A stretch of 64,000 nucleotides of DNA from Cupriavidus laharis (GCF_914271435.1 NZ_CAJZAI010000002.1:1-64000); one strand, 5' to 3'; shown: positions 23,469-32,732, counted from the stretch's first letter. Notes: generated from the letters alone by a model not told the origin. Made by a program: numbers and translations.

Positions 23469-25862
23469 CTACGCTTCCGGGATCGCACGGATGGGGACGT
23501 CCCCGACACTGTCCGCTTCAAGCTTTTCCGCTGTCTTGACGATGAATGCCGGCCGGAACACCAGCACCATGGCCGGCATGATGAACAGCGCGCTGATCGC
23601 CGACACGAACAGCCAGATGGCCATCAGCACACCCATGTCCGCCTGGAACCTCAGCGACGACGCGCACCAGAGCACCACGCTGGTGGTAAGCGTCAGGGCC
23701 GTCACCATCACGCCGCGTCCGGCGCCGTGCAGCGAAGCAATGGTTGCCGCCGTCAGGTCCTTGCCCTCGGCCAGCTTTTCCTTGATGCCATCCACGATGT
23801 AGAAGGCGTAATCGACCCCCAGGCCGATGCCCAGCGCGGCCACCGGCAGCGTGCTGAGGTTCATGCCAATGCCCTTCCACGCCATGTAGCTGAAGGTGAT
23901 GGTGTTGGAGAGAATCACCGGCACCATGAAGAAGATGCCTGCCGTCATCGAGCGGTAGGCGACCGCGCAGCACACCACCAGCACCAGCAAGGCGAGCGCG
24001 ATGCTCTCGATCTGCCCGGCCAGGATCACTTCGTTGACGGCCGCCAGCACGCCGACCAGGCCACCTGCCAGGCGGTAGGTGCCTTCCGCCAGCGGATGGG
24101 CATCGACATAGGCCTTGAGCCTTGCCATGGCCGTGCGGATGCTGTCGCCGCGGTGGTCGCGGAAGAAGAAGGTTACCGATGCATCCTTCGATTGAATGTC
24201 CGTGAAGCGAGCCATGTCGCCCGGATCGGAGCCGGACACAAACATGTACATCAGCTCCCCGTTCTCCTCCGCGGTACGGCCGGGCTCGAGGTAGCGCGGG
24301 TTGTTCTCGTTCAACACCCGCCGCACCATCGGAATGACGTCGGCAATCGACATGCTGCCGCCGATTTCGGGCTGCGCTGCCATGTAGCGCTGCAGTCCGG
24401 CCATACTCTCCAGCACGTGCGGCGACTTCACCGCGTTCGGCTTGGTCCCCGAAAACACCGCATAGAGGCGATCGGCGCCCTGGAACTGCTGGTTGATGGC
24501 TGCCGCGTCTCGGTTGTAGGCAGAGTCCTGCCACAGGATGGGCGAACCCGGCTGCGCATCTCCGACCTGGATGCGGCTGGCATACCACGCGGATACGCCG
24601 AAAACGGCAACGGTTGCGGTCAGCACCGCGTAGCGCCACCGCGTCGTGGCCGTGCGTACGCAGAGGTCCAGGATGCGATCCAGGTAGCGGCCGAGATCCA
24701 GACCATGGGCGTAGCCGCGCGGGTAACGTACCCAGGAAAGCAGGACCGGCGTCATCACGCAGGCGCTGATCGCAATGGTCATGACCCATACCGTGCCGAT
24801 GATCGAAACCTTGTGCATCAGCGGGATGGGGGTCAGCACCACCACGATCATGCAGCCAGCATCGGCAATCACCCCCAGCATGCCCGGCTTGAAGAGCTGC
24901 AACATGCTGGCCTTCGCTGCTGCCCGGGTGGTGAGGGCGCCCGCGGCGAGTTCCTCGTCGAAGCGCGACACCAACTGCACGGCGTGCGAAATGGCCCGCG
25001 CCGTAATCAGGAACGCGATGACGATCACCAACGGATCAAGGTTGAAGCCCAGCAGGCGCGCCGTGCCCAGCGCCCAGGCCGCACTGCCGACGCCTGCCAG
25101 CAGTGGCAGCAGCGTGCCGCGCCAGGTACGGGCAATGAGGAACAGCAGCAGCACCAAGCAGCCGATGGTGAACAGGAAGATCTGCAGCGTCTCCGGCAGG
25201 AAGTGCTTGACCCAGCCGTAAAGGATCGGCTCGCCGGTCACACGTACGCGCACGCCGTCGCCGCGCGCCGAATCGGCGATCGACATCACCTGCGGGAAGA
25301 TCTTGTTGTAGTCGGCCGCGTTCTCATAGAAATCGACCGTCACCAGTGCCGACTTGAGGTCGCGCGAGACATAGGCGCCATAGACCAGCGGATTGTTCAG
25401 GACCGCCTGTTTCAGCTTGTCGATCCCGGCCTGGTCCTGCGGCACATCGGGCCACATCAGGGGGTTGGAGTCGATGGCATCGGTGGAGCCACGTATCTCC
25501 TTGAGCTTGCGCGAAGCCAGGGAAACGATCTGGAACTGGTTGGCGCCATCCACTTGCTGCAAGGCCGTCGTGACCTGCTTGATCTTGCTCAGGAACGGCG
25601 TAGTGAAGATATCCTCACGCTCGGCTTCCAGCACGATGCTGACCACGTTCGACCCGCCAAATGCATGCTTGTACTGCTCATGCACCTGGATATACGGGTG
25701 GCTGCGCGGCAGCAGATCTTCAAAGACCGTCCTGACCTCTACCTTCGTCGCCACCAGCAGCATCGCGGCTGTCACGAGGAAGAAGATCCCCGCAACCCAG
25801 GCGCGTCGGTCAATGCAGGTCTCGACAAAGCGTTCGAGCCTGCTTCCCAGCATTCTTTTCAT
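23469..25862 (-). CDS. RND/MMPL family exporter
   Basis: A 797-residue inner-membrane protein with the classic RND half-and-half plan: a first membrane helix (about 20-40), a large periplasmic loop (about 50-250), a block of five or six helices (about 255-420), a second periplasmic loop (about 440-620) and a final helix block (about 625-770). Landmarks are VEVRTVFEDLLPRSHPYIQ in loop 1, and ALGIGLGVDYAFYIVDGIKE, the usual MMPL helix with an Asp that may carry protons. It resembles predicted exporters linked to DUF1302/DUF1329, not AcrB (no TolC/MFP genes nearby). The start at 25862 follows GGAGGAAGAC; the longer frame to 26066 overlaps the next gene and is rejected. Confidence 0.88.
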   Translation of the reverse strand: MKRMLGSRLERFVETCIDRRAWVAGIFFLVTAAMLLVATKVEVRTVFEDLLPRSHPYIQVHEQYKHAFGGSNVVSIVLEAEREDIFTTPFLSKIKQVTTALQQVDGANQFQIVSLASRKLKEIRGSTDAIDSNPLMWPDVPQDQAGIDKLKQAVLNNPLVYGAYVSRDLKSALVTVDFYENAADYNKIFPQVMSIADSARGDGVRVRVTGEPILYGWVKHFLPETLQIFLFTIGCLVLLLFLIARTWRGTLLPLLAGVGSAAWALGTARLLGFNLDPLVIVIAFLITARAISHAVQLVSRFDEELAAGALTTRAAAKASMLQLFKPGMLGVIADAGCMIVVVLTPIPLMHKVSIIGTVWVMTIAISACVMTPVLLSWVRYPRGYAHGLDLGRYLDRILDLCVRTATTRWRYAVLTATVAVFGVSAWYASRIQVGDAQPGSPILWQDSAYNRDAAAINQQFQGADRLYAVFSGTKPNAVKSPHVLESMAGLQRYMAAQPEIGGSMSIADVIPMVRRVLNENNPRYLEPGRTAEENGELMYMFVSGSDPGDMARFTDIQSKDASVTFFFRDHRGDSIRTAMARLKAYVDAHPLAEGTYRLAGGLVGVLAAVNEVILAGQIESIALALLVLVVCCAVAYRSMTAGIFFMVPVILSNTITFSYMAWKGIGMNLSTLPVAALGIGLGVDYAFYIVDGIKEKLAEGKDLTAATIASLHGAGRGVMVTALTLTTSVVLWCASSLRFQADMGVLMAIWLFVSAISALFIMPAMVLVFRPAFIVKTAEKLEADSVGDVPIRAIPEA

Positions 25863-25891
25863 GTCTTCCTCCAGATACCCTGTTTGGTGCC

Positions 25892-26854
25892 TTACAGCGC
25901 GTTTGCGTCTTTGGCGCCCAGCCGCGATCCGGCAACGTAGTACTTGCCGTTCTGCGCCCGCACCCTGGTGTACCAGCCGCGATCCTCGGCAGCGAGGCGC
26001 GTCAGCCGCCATTTGCCGGCGTCGCCACCCACCAGCACCACGCCTTTGTCGCCGACCGCGATCCACCGCTTGCCGTCCCAGGTCACGTCGAACAGGTCTT
26101 CATCGGTCGCCTTGTCCGCCGGCTTCCATGTCGCACCACCGTCGTCACTGACCAGCACGGTGCCCCGCAGCCCGACCGCCACTGCCTGGCCGGCCTCGTT
26201 GAAGCGCACGGACATCAGGCTGTGCTTGACGGGGCTCGCGACGCTGGTCCAGCTTTCCCCGGCGTCTGCGGTGATGCGGATGCGCCCGAATTCGCCCACG
26301 ACGCATCCGCGTCGGCCCTGGAAGTCGATGCCGTTCCAGGCGGTGTCCTCGCCCTCTGCCGCCGATTCCCAGCGCTTCCCGTAGTCGCGTGAACGCATCA
26401 GTACGCCGCCGCTGCCAACCGCCCAGGCGCTTCCGTCCTGGCTGACCTGCACGCGCATCAGCTTGTTGCTGATGGCGGATTTGGGCGTTTGCGCTGCCGT
26501 CCAGGTAAGCCCCGCATCATCCGTGGTGAGGACCACGCCCTCGTTGCCGACCGTGACGGCACGGCGGCCGTCCCATGCGGCGACGTCCTGCAGGGTTTCA
26601 TGAGCGGGTGTCCCCTGCCTGCGCCAGCTGGTGCCGGCATCGGCGCTGTACAGGATCTTGCCGTTGGAACCGACCGCCCAGAGTCCGCCGTCAGGCAGCG
26701 GGGCGATGCCATAGAAGACATCGCCGCGCTCGACGAGCGGCTGTTCCACGGCGCTTCCAACCGGTTTGGGCTTGACGAACAGACCTGCATAGAGCAGCCC
26801 CCCGATAATGAGGAGCGGCATGCCGGACAGGATGATGCGTTTGATTCGTTCCAT
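25892..26854 (-). CDS. YCF48-like/BNR-repeat beta-propeller protein
   Basis: A 320-residue protein with an N-terminal membrane anchor or uncleaved signal (LLIIGGLLYAGLFV) and six or seven repeats with the pattern 'VG..G.IL.S.DAG.SW', for example LWAVGSNGKILYSADAGTSW and RAVTVGNEGVVLTTDDAGLTW. This is the photosystem-assembly Ycf48/sialidase-like propeller, here surely unrelated to photosynthesis. In DUF1302/DUF1329/RND clusters a propeller of this type is a standing partner, probably a periplasmic assembly or binding factor for the exporter. It ends 29 bases before the RND gene. Confidence 0.85.
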   Translation of the reverse strand: MERIKRIILSGMPLLIIGGLLYAGLFVKPKPVGSAVEQPLVERGDVFYGIAPLPDGGLWAVGSNGKILYSADAGTSWRRQGTPAHETLQDVAAWDGRRAVTVGNEGVVLTTDDAGLTWTAAQTPKSAISNKLMRVQVSQDGSAWAVGSGGVLMRSRDYGKRWESAAEGEDTAWNGIDFQGRRGCVVGEFGRIRITADAGESWTSVASPVKHSLMSVRFNEAGQAVAVGLRGTVLVSDDGGATWKPADKATDEDLFDVTWDGKRWIAVGDKGVVLVGGDAGKWRLTRLAAEDRGWYTRVRAQNGKYYVAGSRLGAKDANAL

Positions 26855-27226
26855 GATTCACTGCTTCATCGTGAAGAATTCGACGGAAGAAAACCGTCGC
26901 AGCTGGCATGCGAACCGATCTCAAGGCGAGCGTCGCCCTGCCGGCCAGCAGCACATTTGCTTCGGGCGCACGCCACCCTGCAGGGTGGCACTGCGTCTTT
27001 TCTGCTTGACTTGGCGATAGCCTGCAGGCGTTGCCGCTCGCGCGCGGCCAGGGCATGCCCGCGTGAAAGCGCTAGGCGGGATCAGGTGCCGGTACGGCTA
27101 CCGCCGGAATGGTTGGCATGAACATGACGTCTCCTGTGGATGCGCGGTACGAGCAAGGCACCGGCATCTCAATTCGTTTTATGTTGGTGGTCCTTGCGGG
27201 ACCTTTCGTGCCGGCGGGTGCGTGCC
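26855..27226. other. Gap within the catabolic gene set, no gene
   Basis: About 370 bases between the YCF48-like and YciI-like genes. No convincing gene on either strand. It is large enough to hold a separate promoter for the envelope block (YCF48, RND, DUF1302, DUF1329, NTF2-like). No clear promoter was recognised. Confidence 0.45.
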
Positions 27227-27574
27227 TCAGCCAGCCGTCGCACGACTTGCCGCTTCCATAGCCCTCTCGAGCTCCTCATGCAAGATACGCGGATTCGGAT
27301 GCGGAGCGAACTGGATCAGGCGTTCCACCTCCACGCGCTCCAGCAAGCCGGCGCGGTTGTAGGGCTCGTTGGCAATGAATGCGTCCGCCTCCGTCTTCTC
27401 CGCGCAGTCGAGGACGAGGAACAGGCCACGGGGAAGCTGGTCTTCCCCGCACAAGGCGCCCGCGCAGACGACGCCAGGAAGCGCCGAGATGACATAGCGG
27501 ATATGGTCGGGCCGGATCTTCAGCCGCGATTTCCCGACGCCAGCGCGGAAATAGGCGCGCACGACATATGACAT
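27227..27574 (-). CDS. YciI-like protein
   Basis: A 115-residue protein of the ferredoxin-like YCII superfamily. It has the usual layout: MSYVVRAYFRAGVGKSRLKI, then IRYVISALPGVVCAGALCG, then EADAFIANEPYNRAGLLERV and VERLIQFAPHPN. Family members include muconolactone-isomerase-like and dechlorination-related proteins, often found in aromatic degradation operons. Here it lies 28 bases after maleylacetate reductase and may handle an intermediate of that route, which is inference. AAGGAGTCACC precedes the start at 27574; an extension to 27805 overlaps the next gene and is rejected. Confidence 0.8.
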   Translation of the reverse strand: MSYVVRAYFRAGVGKSRLKIRPDHIRYVISALPGVVCAGALCGEDQLPRGLFLVLDCAEKTEADAFIANEPYNRAGLLERVEVERLIQFAPHPNPRILHEELERAMEAASRATAG

Positions 27575-27602
27575 GGTGACTCCTTCGTTCTGTGCGCGGA
27601 TA

Positions 27603-28661
27603 TCAGGCTGGCGCCTGGCCCTCATAGGCGCGTTGCAGCAGTGCGCGGATCGCCTCACGCTCGATCGGGCGCGGATTGGGATACGGGCTGGCCACCACCA
27701 GGTCTGCCGCCCGGTCCAGCCCGTCAGCCGGCATGCCGATTTCGCGCAGAGAGCGCGGCGCGCCGAGTGCCTCGCCCAGCTGCCGCATTCCCGCGGGCGC
27801 ATCATCCCGCCCCAGCGCGCGAGCGATGCGCGTCATGGCTTGCGGCGCCGACGCCGCGTTGTAGGCCAGCGCGTAAGGCAGGATGACGGTGTGGACTTCC
27901 GCATGCGGCAGGTTGAAGCTGCCGCCCAGCGTATGGCAGAGCTTGTGGTGCACACCCATCTGCAGATTGCCGAGTACGGTGCCGCACAGCCATGCGCCAT
28001 ACAGCGCGTCGCCGCGGGCGTCCAGGTCTTGCGGCGTTTCGCGCAGGCGCGGCAGCGCCGTGGCCAGGGCCCTGATGCCCTCTTCCGCCATCAGGCTGAA
28101 AACCGGGTTGCCGTCCGGTGCGTACAACGCTTCCGCGGCATGCGCCATGGCGTTCATGCCGCTGGTCATGCTAAGCGTGGCCGGCAGGGTGAGCGTCAGC
28201 TCGGGGTCATAGACCACTGTCCGCGGCAAGACGCGCCAGTCCCGCCCGGCCTTCTTGTTCGCCGCTTCGGTGATGCCATACAACGGCGTCATCTCCGAGC
28301 CGGCATAGGTCGTCGGCACGGCGATGATCGGCAGGCCAGACTCCAGCGCAATGGCTTTCGCCAGGCCGATGGTGGAACCGCCACCCACAGCAAGACAGCC
28401 GTCCACGCCGAGTTCCGCCGCAGCGGCCACCGCTGCCCGCGCGACGTCGGCGGGCACATGCATCACGGCCTTGCTGTACACGCCAACCGACCGGTCGCCC
28501 AGCAGTTCGGCCACCTGATGGCCGAGCGTGGCCTGCTCGGGGGTGGTCAGGACAAGCACCCGCCTGATCCCCAGATGTTCGAGTTCACGCGGCAGTGACC
28601 GGCGTGCCCCGGGACCAAAGACTACGCGGGATGCGCGCGTTTCGTGGACAAACGGCTCCAT
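27603..28661 (-). CDS. Maleylacetate reductase
   Basis: A 352-residue iron-alcohol-dehydrogenase-family enzyme whose length and motifs match maleylacetate reductases. Seen are VVFGPGARRSLPRELEHLG, the NAD-binding glycines in GCLAVGGGSTIGLAKAIAL, PTTYAGSEMTPLYGIT, and the helical histidine-bearing segments MNAMAHAAEALYA and GVHHKLCHTLGGSFNLPHAE. It reduces maleylacetate to 3-oxoadipate with NAD(P)H, the point where hydroquinone, chlorocatechol and resorcinol routes enter the 3-oxoadipate pathway. The neighbouring PcpA-like dioxygenase makes the hydroquinone route the best fit. GGAGCTGTCAGC precedes the ATG at 28661. Confidence 0.92.
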   Translation of the reverse strand: MEPFVHETRASRVVFGPGARRSLPRELEHLGIRRVLVLTTPEQATLGHQVAELLGDRSVGVYSKAVMHVPADVARAAVAAAAELGVDGCLAVGGGSTIGLAKAIALESGLPIIAVPTTYAGSEMTPLYGITEAANKKAGRDWRVLPRTVVYDPELTLTLPATLSMTSGMNAMAHAAEALYAPDGNPVFSLMAEEGIRALATALPRLRETPQDLDARGDALYGAWLCGTVLGNLQMGVHHKLCHTLGGSFNLPHAEVHTVILPYALAYNAASAPQAMTRIARALGRDDAPAGMRQLGEALGAPRSLREIGMPADGLDRAADLVVASPYPNPRPIEREAIRALLQRAYEGQAPA

Positions 28662-28677
28662 GCTGACAGCTCCAATA

Positions 28678-29337
28678 TCAATCTGCTTGCGGTGCGCAAT
28701 GCGCCAATGCAACGTTTGCGAAGGCAACCTCGGTATCACGGATCGCGTGCTCGCATCCCGGCTCCACCACCAGCCTGACGTCCGCCCCCGCGGTACGGAA
28801 CAACCGGGCGGATTCCTGCACGCTGTCCAGCGGCACATGCGGGTCCGCGGCGCAGGTGGAAAGCAGCACCGGCATGTCCCGCAGGTGCCTGGGAATGGTT
28901 TGCCTGGGCATTCCCGGCGGTCCGATCAGGCCGCCCGTGAACGCGACCAGTGCGCCATAGCGCCGGTCCTGGCGCCAGACGAACTCGCTGCAAAGGCAGG
29001 CGCCCTGCGAAAAGCCGACCAGCACCTGGGACTCGTAGGGAAAGCCCAACGCCAGCAACTCGCGGGACAATGCCTCCAGGCGCTCCAGGGCCTGCGAGAG
29101 TCGCGGCTCGTTCCGTGACACCGGTTCGATGAAGCGCTCGGGATACCAGGTGTTGTCCGCCGCCGCAGGCGCGAACCAGGCGATGTCGGGCCGCCCGCTG
29201 CGGTCTACGATCATCTCCTTCATCAGTGCGGGAGACTGGCCGCGGCCATGCACCAGGATTGCCGCCATGGCGGCGTCCCTTGGCGGCGCGCCGAAGACAG
29301 TCACCGGCATGCGCAGGTGTGGGTTGCGTTCTGACAT
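28678..29337 (-). CDS. Alpha/beta hydrolase of the carboxylesterase/phospholipase type
   Basis: A 219-residue alpha/beta hydrolase. VHGRGQSPALM forms the oxyanion region, Ser110 in GFSQGACLC is the nucleophile, and an Asp in CAADPHVPL and a His in GCEHAIRD complete the triad. This is the short carboxylesterase/phospholipase group (YpfH-like) that also includes hydroxyquinol- and hydroquinone-cluster hydrolases. It lies 16 bases upstream of maleylacetate reductase, and in this operon it most likely cleaves an ester (or thioester) to free the phenolic substrate or a product; that role is inferred from context only. Confidence 0.82.
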   Translation of the reverse strand: MSERNPHLRMPVTVFGAPPRDAAMAAILVHGRGQSPALMKEMIVDRSGRPDIAWFAPAAADNTWYPERFIEPVSRNEPRLSQALERLEALSRELLALGFPYESQVLVGFSQGACLCSEFVWRQDRRYGALVAFTGGLIGPPGMPRQTIPRHLRDMPVLLSTCAADPHVPLDSVQESARLFRTAGADVRLVVEPGCEHAIRDTEVAFANVALAHCAPQAD

Positions 29338-29425
29338 ATGATTCCAGCCGTATCAGGCATGCGCGCGGGCCACGGCACAGTGCTGGCCGCCGCCCGCTAC
29401 GGGCTATGGGTATGGGCGATGGGGG

Positions 29426-30385
29426 TCAGTACTTCAGCGTTTCCAGCGAACGCAGGATGCTCTCGCGCTGGCTGGCAAACTGCGGCGCGATCTGCACCTC
29501 CGCGCCGAGCGTCTCGTAGGGCTCGTCGATGAGGAACGCCTGGGGCTTGGACACCGTGGCCTCGAACAAGGCCCCGCTCGGCGTGCGCACGTAGATCGAC
29601 TCGAAGTAGCCGCGGTCCTTGCGCTCCGAGGTATCGGTGAAGCCCAAGCCCTCGAGCCTGCGCTTGAAAAAGTCCTGCGCGGCATGGTCCTCGACCTGGA
29701 AGGCACAGTGGTGGACCGTGCCGGAGCCATAGGTCCAGCTTGCCTGCGGCATGGCGGTTTCCAGCGCATAGTCCACGAACTTGCCCGAGCCGCCTTCTCC
29801 GAACGCATAACGCGCGTACTTGCCGTCGCGCGCCACTTCACGCGCTGACCAGCCGGCACCCATGAATTCCTGCGACGATTCCATCTCGCGCACATTCACC
29901 GCGATGGTGTGCAGGCCGCGGATCGCCAGTTCGGCAGGCACTTCGCCGTTGGAGTACGGCTTGCGGGCATCATCGGCGATGCCGATCAGCTCGTATTCGA
30001 TGCCACAGGGATGCGCGAATGCCAGGACCTGCTCGCCGAACCGCTCGGAGCGGCGGACCTCGAAGCCGTGGTCGCGCAGGCGTTTCTCCCAGAAAGGGAT
30101 GGCGGACACCGGCACCGATAGCGCCAGGCTGCCGATCTGACCCGTGCCGCGCGTTCCCTTGCGCCCGAAATGCGCCACCGGGAAGCAGGTGATCAGCGTA
30201 CTTTCTTCGCCGACATCGTTGCCGTAGTAAAGGTGGTAGAAGGGCGTGCCGCCGTCGTAGATCAAGGTCTTCTTGACGCTCTTGAGCGACAGCACCTTGG
30301 TGTGGAAGTCATAGTCTTCCTGGGCGGTGCCGACGCTCAGCGTGATGTGGTGATGGCGCTGAATGGATGGGGTGGCTTGGGTCAT
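29426..30385 (-). CDS. PcpA/LinE-type (hydroquinone) ring-cleaving dioxygenase
   Basis: A 319-residue Fe(II) extradiol dioxygenase built from two vicinal-oxygen-chelate (glyoxalase) halves. It is alignable from memory with PcpA, the 2,6-dichlorohydroquinone 1,2-dioxygenase: THE opening 'HHITLSVGTAQEDYDFHTKV' pattern, KKTLIYDGGTPFYHLYY, and iron ligands that fall at His159 (GLHTIAV), His225 or His226 (TVHHCAF) and Glu275 (ALFEAT). It should open a hydroquinone ring between C1 and C2, giving a hydroxymuconic semialdehyde or acyl halide that leads to maleylacetate. Maleylacetate reductase follows two genes later. The start at 30385 is preferred: GGAGAC overlaps the upstream ATG at 30397. The ring substituents accepted are unknown. 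Confidence 0.88.
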   Translation of the reverse strand: MTQATPSIQRHHHITLSVGTAQEDYDFHTKVLSLKSVKKTLIYDGGTPFYHLYYGNDVGEESTLITCFPVAHFGRKGTRGTGQIGSLALSVPVSAIPFWEKRLRDHGFEVRRSERFGEQVLAFAHPCGIEYELIGIADDARKPYSNGEVPAELAIRGLHTIAVNVREMESSQEFMGAGWSAREVARDGKYARYAFGEGGSGKFVDYALETAMPQASWTYGSGTVHHCAFQVEDHAAQDFFKRRLEGLGFTDTSERKDRGYFESIYVRTPSGALFEATVSKPQAFLIDEPYETLGAEVQIAPQFASQRESILRSLETLKY

Positions 30386-30456
30386 GATTGTCTCCAATGG
30401 TTTGTTGTGCCGCAGTGGCGCGATGCCCGACGCGGGCCTCGCACCGTCGTTCTGGC

Positions 30457-31236
30457 TCAGGCTGGCGCGCGCGTGCCCGTCATGGCGTCATCAACGAGGC
30501 TCCAGATGAATCGGCCGGATGGGTCGCGCTGTTCTTCGGCGATATGCGCGATCAGTCCGGCAGCCCGGCTCAGCACGGCGAATCCGCGCATCAGCGCCGC
30601 GGGAATGCCGATATCCCCGAGGATCGCGGCAATCGCGCCGGTGGCATTGATGGTGATGTGGCGTCCCGCAGCCGCGTCCACTTCGGTGGCAAGCAATGCC
30701 AGCGCAGCGCATCGTTGACCGTAGGTGCCAAGTTCGCGCGCCAGGCCCAGCAGCCTGATCGCGCGCGGATCGTCCGGCCGGTGCAGGTGATGGCCGAACC
30801 CCGGCACGGCGCGGCGGCTGGCGCGGAATTCGCCGGCAATGCGTTTCGCTTCGGCAGCGCCGTCTTCACCCGCATCCACGATGCGGTCGAGCACGGCCGC
30901 GGCCGGCTCCATGGTTCCCACAAACTGGCTGGCAACGGCAAGCAGGCCTGCGGCCACGCCGGCCTGCAGGTTTTCCGGCGAACTGGCGTAGATCATGCGC
31001 GAAGCAATCGCGCTGGGCGTCATGCCGTGCTCCATCAGCGTGACCAGCACGGCTTCGACGATCTGGCGCTCGGCCGCAGACGGCGCCCTGCCGAACGTCT
31101 GCTTCATGAAGACGTCGACAAAGCTTGCGCGCCCGAGCAGGTCCGCCACGAGATCGTCTTCGCCGTAGTAGACCGCCTGTTCCGTGTAGTGGCACAGCTT
31201 CGAGGCGGGTGTGGCCTTTGCGTCGGTAGTCGCCAT
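30457..31236 (-). CDS. Citryl-CoA lyase-like protein (citrate synthase fold)
   Basis: A 259-residue protein equivalent to the C-terminal part of the citrate synthase superfamily, as in stand-alone citryl-CoA lyases. The motif AVPGFGHHLHRPDDPRA carries the conserved GFGHxxH histidines, and ITINATGAIAAILGDIGIP matches the helix that in citrate synthase follows the catalytic region. It should cleave or form a C-C bond next to a CoA thioester, producing acetyl-CoA-like units. Its ATG overlaps the stop codon of the upstream ligase by one base (TGATG), so the two are translationally coupled. The true substrate is unknown; a citrate-related one is not required. Confidence 0.8.
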   Translation of the reverse strand: MATTDAKATPASKLCHYTEQAVYYGEDDLVADLLGRASFVDVFMKQTFGRAPSAAERQIVEAVLVTLMEHGMTPSAIASRMIYASSPENLQAGVAAGLLAVASQFVGTMEPAAAVLDRIVDAGEDGAAEAKRIAGEFRASRRAVPGFGHHLHRPDDPRAIRLLGLARELGTYGQRCAALALLATEVDAAAGRHITINATGAIAAILGDIGIPAALMRGFAVLSRAAGLIAHIAEEQRDPSGRFIWSLVDDAMTGTRAPA

Positions 31237-32732
31237 CAGTGGCTCCGGTGATTCAGGATAATGTCCCGCACGGCCGGCTTCAGTACCTTGCCGACGGCAC
31301 TGCGCGGAAGCGCCTCGAAGAGATGAACGTGCTTGGGTGTCTTGACAGAGCCCAGTTCGCGCTTGACGAGCGCGATCAGGTCATCGGTATCGACGCTCAT
31401 GCCGGGACGCACCTGTACCGCGGCATGCACGGCCTCGCCCCACTTGGCATCCGGCACGCCGACGACGGAGCAGTCGGCAACGGCCGGGTGCGCCGACAGC
31501 ACCACCTCGACATCGCTCGGATACACGTTGAACCCGCCGGTGATGATCACGTCGCGAATGCGGTCACGCAGGAAGAGATAACCGCGGTCGTCCAGGACGC
31601 CGGCATCCCCGGTGCGCAGCCAGCCATCGACCAGGGTCTTGCGCGTCTCGTCCTCTGCCTTCAGGTAGCCGCTCATCACGAGGTCGCCGCGCACGGCGAT
31701 TTCGCCTTCCTCACCGGCTGGCAGCGGCCGGCCTTCCTTGTCGACGATGGCGACGCGGGTCAGGAGCGACGGTCGCCCCACCGAGGCCAAGTTTTCCCCG
31801 GCCATTTCGGCCGGCGACAGAAAGGTAATGATCTGCGGCGCTTCGGTCTGGCCGAACGACGTGCACAGAACCTGACCGAAGACCGATTGGGCGTCGCGAA
31901 TCTGCTCGGGGCGCATCGGCGCGCCGCCGTAGACCAGGTAGCGCAAGGCCTTCAGCGGACGGGCCGTGCGGCGCTGTTCTTCCACCAATGCCAGGATCAG
32001 CGTGGGCGGCGCGAAGAACAGGGTCGCGTGGTGCTGGTCCGCGGTATCCAGCAATGCCGGCGCTTTGTTGTACGCCGGGAAGATCAGCGCGCCACCAACA
32101 CCGAGCAACGGCAGCATATACGTCGAAGTGCCATGCGTGATCGGCGCGGCCACCAGGTAGCGGTCGTCCGGTGTCAGGGCCAGCTCGTGGATCTGCGTGG
32201 CGATATTGGTGTTCCACGCACGCAGTGGCTGGATCACGCCCTTGGGCACCCCGGTGGTGCCGCCCGTGAACTTGATGGCCTGCGCCTCGGCGAGGTCTAT
32301 TCCGTGGCGCGAATACGGTCCCATCATGACGCTCGATGTGTCACCAGCATGGCGCTCAAGCACATCCAGCGTATGCAGGCTCGGGGAGATGCCAGCCAGC
32401 CGTGCGGCCATATCGTGGTCGGCCAGCACAAGCGACGGCTCCGCAAACTCCACGATGCGCCGCAACTCCGGATCGCCGTTGCGTGGATTGAGCGGCACCC
32501 ACACCTTGCCGGCGGCCAGGATGGCAAGGATGGCCACCAGATGATCGACCGAATTCGCCGCCCCCACGCAAACCCGGCTGCGCGGTTCGGGATCTATTGC
32601 CGTCAGCGCGGCCGCCCGCCTCAGTACGACGGCAGCCAGTTCGCCAAAGGTCAGATTGCCCGTGGGACTGATGATTGCGGCCCGGTCTTGGTGCCGGCGT
32701 GCTGCTCGCCACAGGAAGTCGATGGGGTACAT
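31236..32732 (-). CDS. AMP-dependent acyl-CoA synthetase/ligase
   Basis: A 498-residue class I adenylate-forming enzyme. The A3 loop is FTGGTTGVPKG, A5 is CTSFGQTEAPQ, A7 is GWLRTGDAGVLDDRGYLFL, A8 is RDRIRDVIITGGFNVYPSDV and the A10 lysine is in LPRSAVGKVLK. All needed motifs are present. It should activate a carboxylic acid, perhaps an aromatic or side-chain acid, as the acyl-CoA. It is the first gene of the operon, facing the GntR regulator. The start at 32732 (MYPIDFLW) is preceded by GGAGATCACTGAGC; the frame to 32786 overlaps the promoter region and is rejected. Confidence 0.87.
   Translation of the reverse strand: MYPIDFLWRAARRHQDRAAIISPTGNLTFGELAAVVLRRAAALTAIDPEPRSRVCVGAANSVDHLVAILAILAAGKVWVPLNPRNGDPELRRIVEFAEPSLVLADHDMAARLAGISPSLHTLDVLERHAGDTSSVMMGPYSRHGIDLAEAQAIKFTGGTTGVPKGVIQPLRAWNTNIATQIHELALTPDDRYLVAAPITHGTSTYMLPLLGVGGALIFPAYNKAPALLDTADQHHATLFFAPPTLILALVEEQRRTARPLKALRYLVYGGAPMRPEQIRDAQSVFGQVLCTSFGQTEAPQIITFLSPAEMAGENLASVGRPSLLTRVAIVDKEGRPLPAGEEGEIAVRGDLVMSGYLKAEDETRKTLVDGWLRTGDAGVLDDRGYLFLRDRIRDVIITGGFNVYPSDVEVVLSAHPAVADCSVVGVPDAKWGEAVHAAVQVRPGMSVDTDDLIALVKRELGSVKTPKHVHLFEALPRSAVGKVLKPAVRDIILNHRSH

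Noticed and set aside
23406..25940. An 844-codon plus-strand frame
   Set aside because: Fully antisense to the RND exporter; His/Arg/Gln-rich and without motifs, a typical high-GC shadow.
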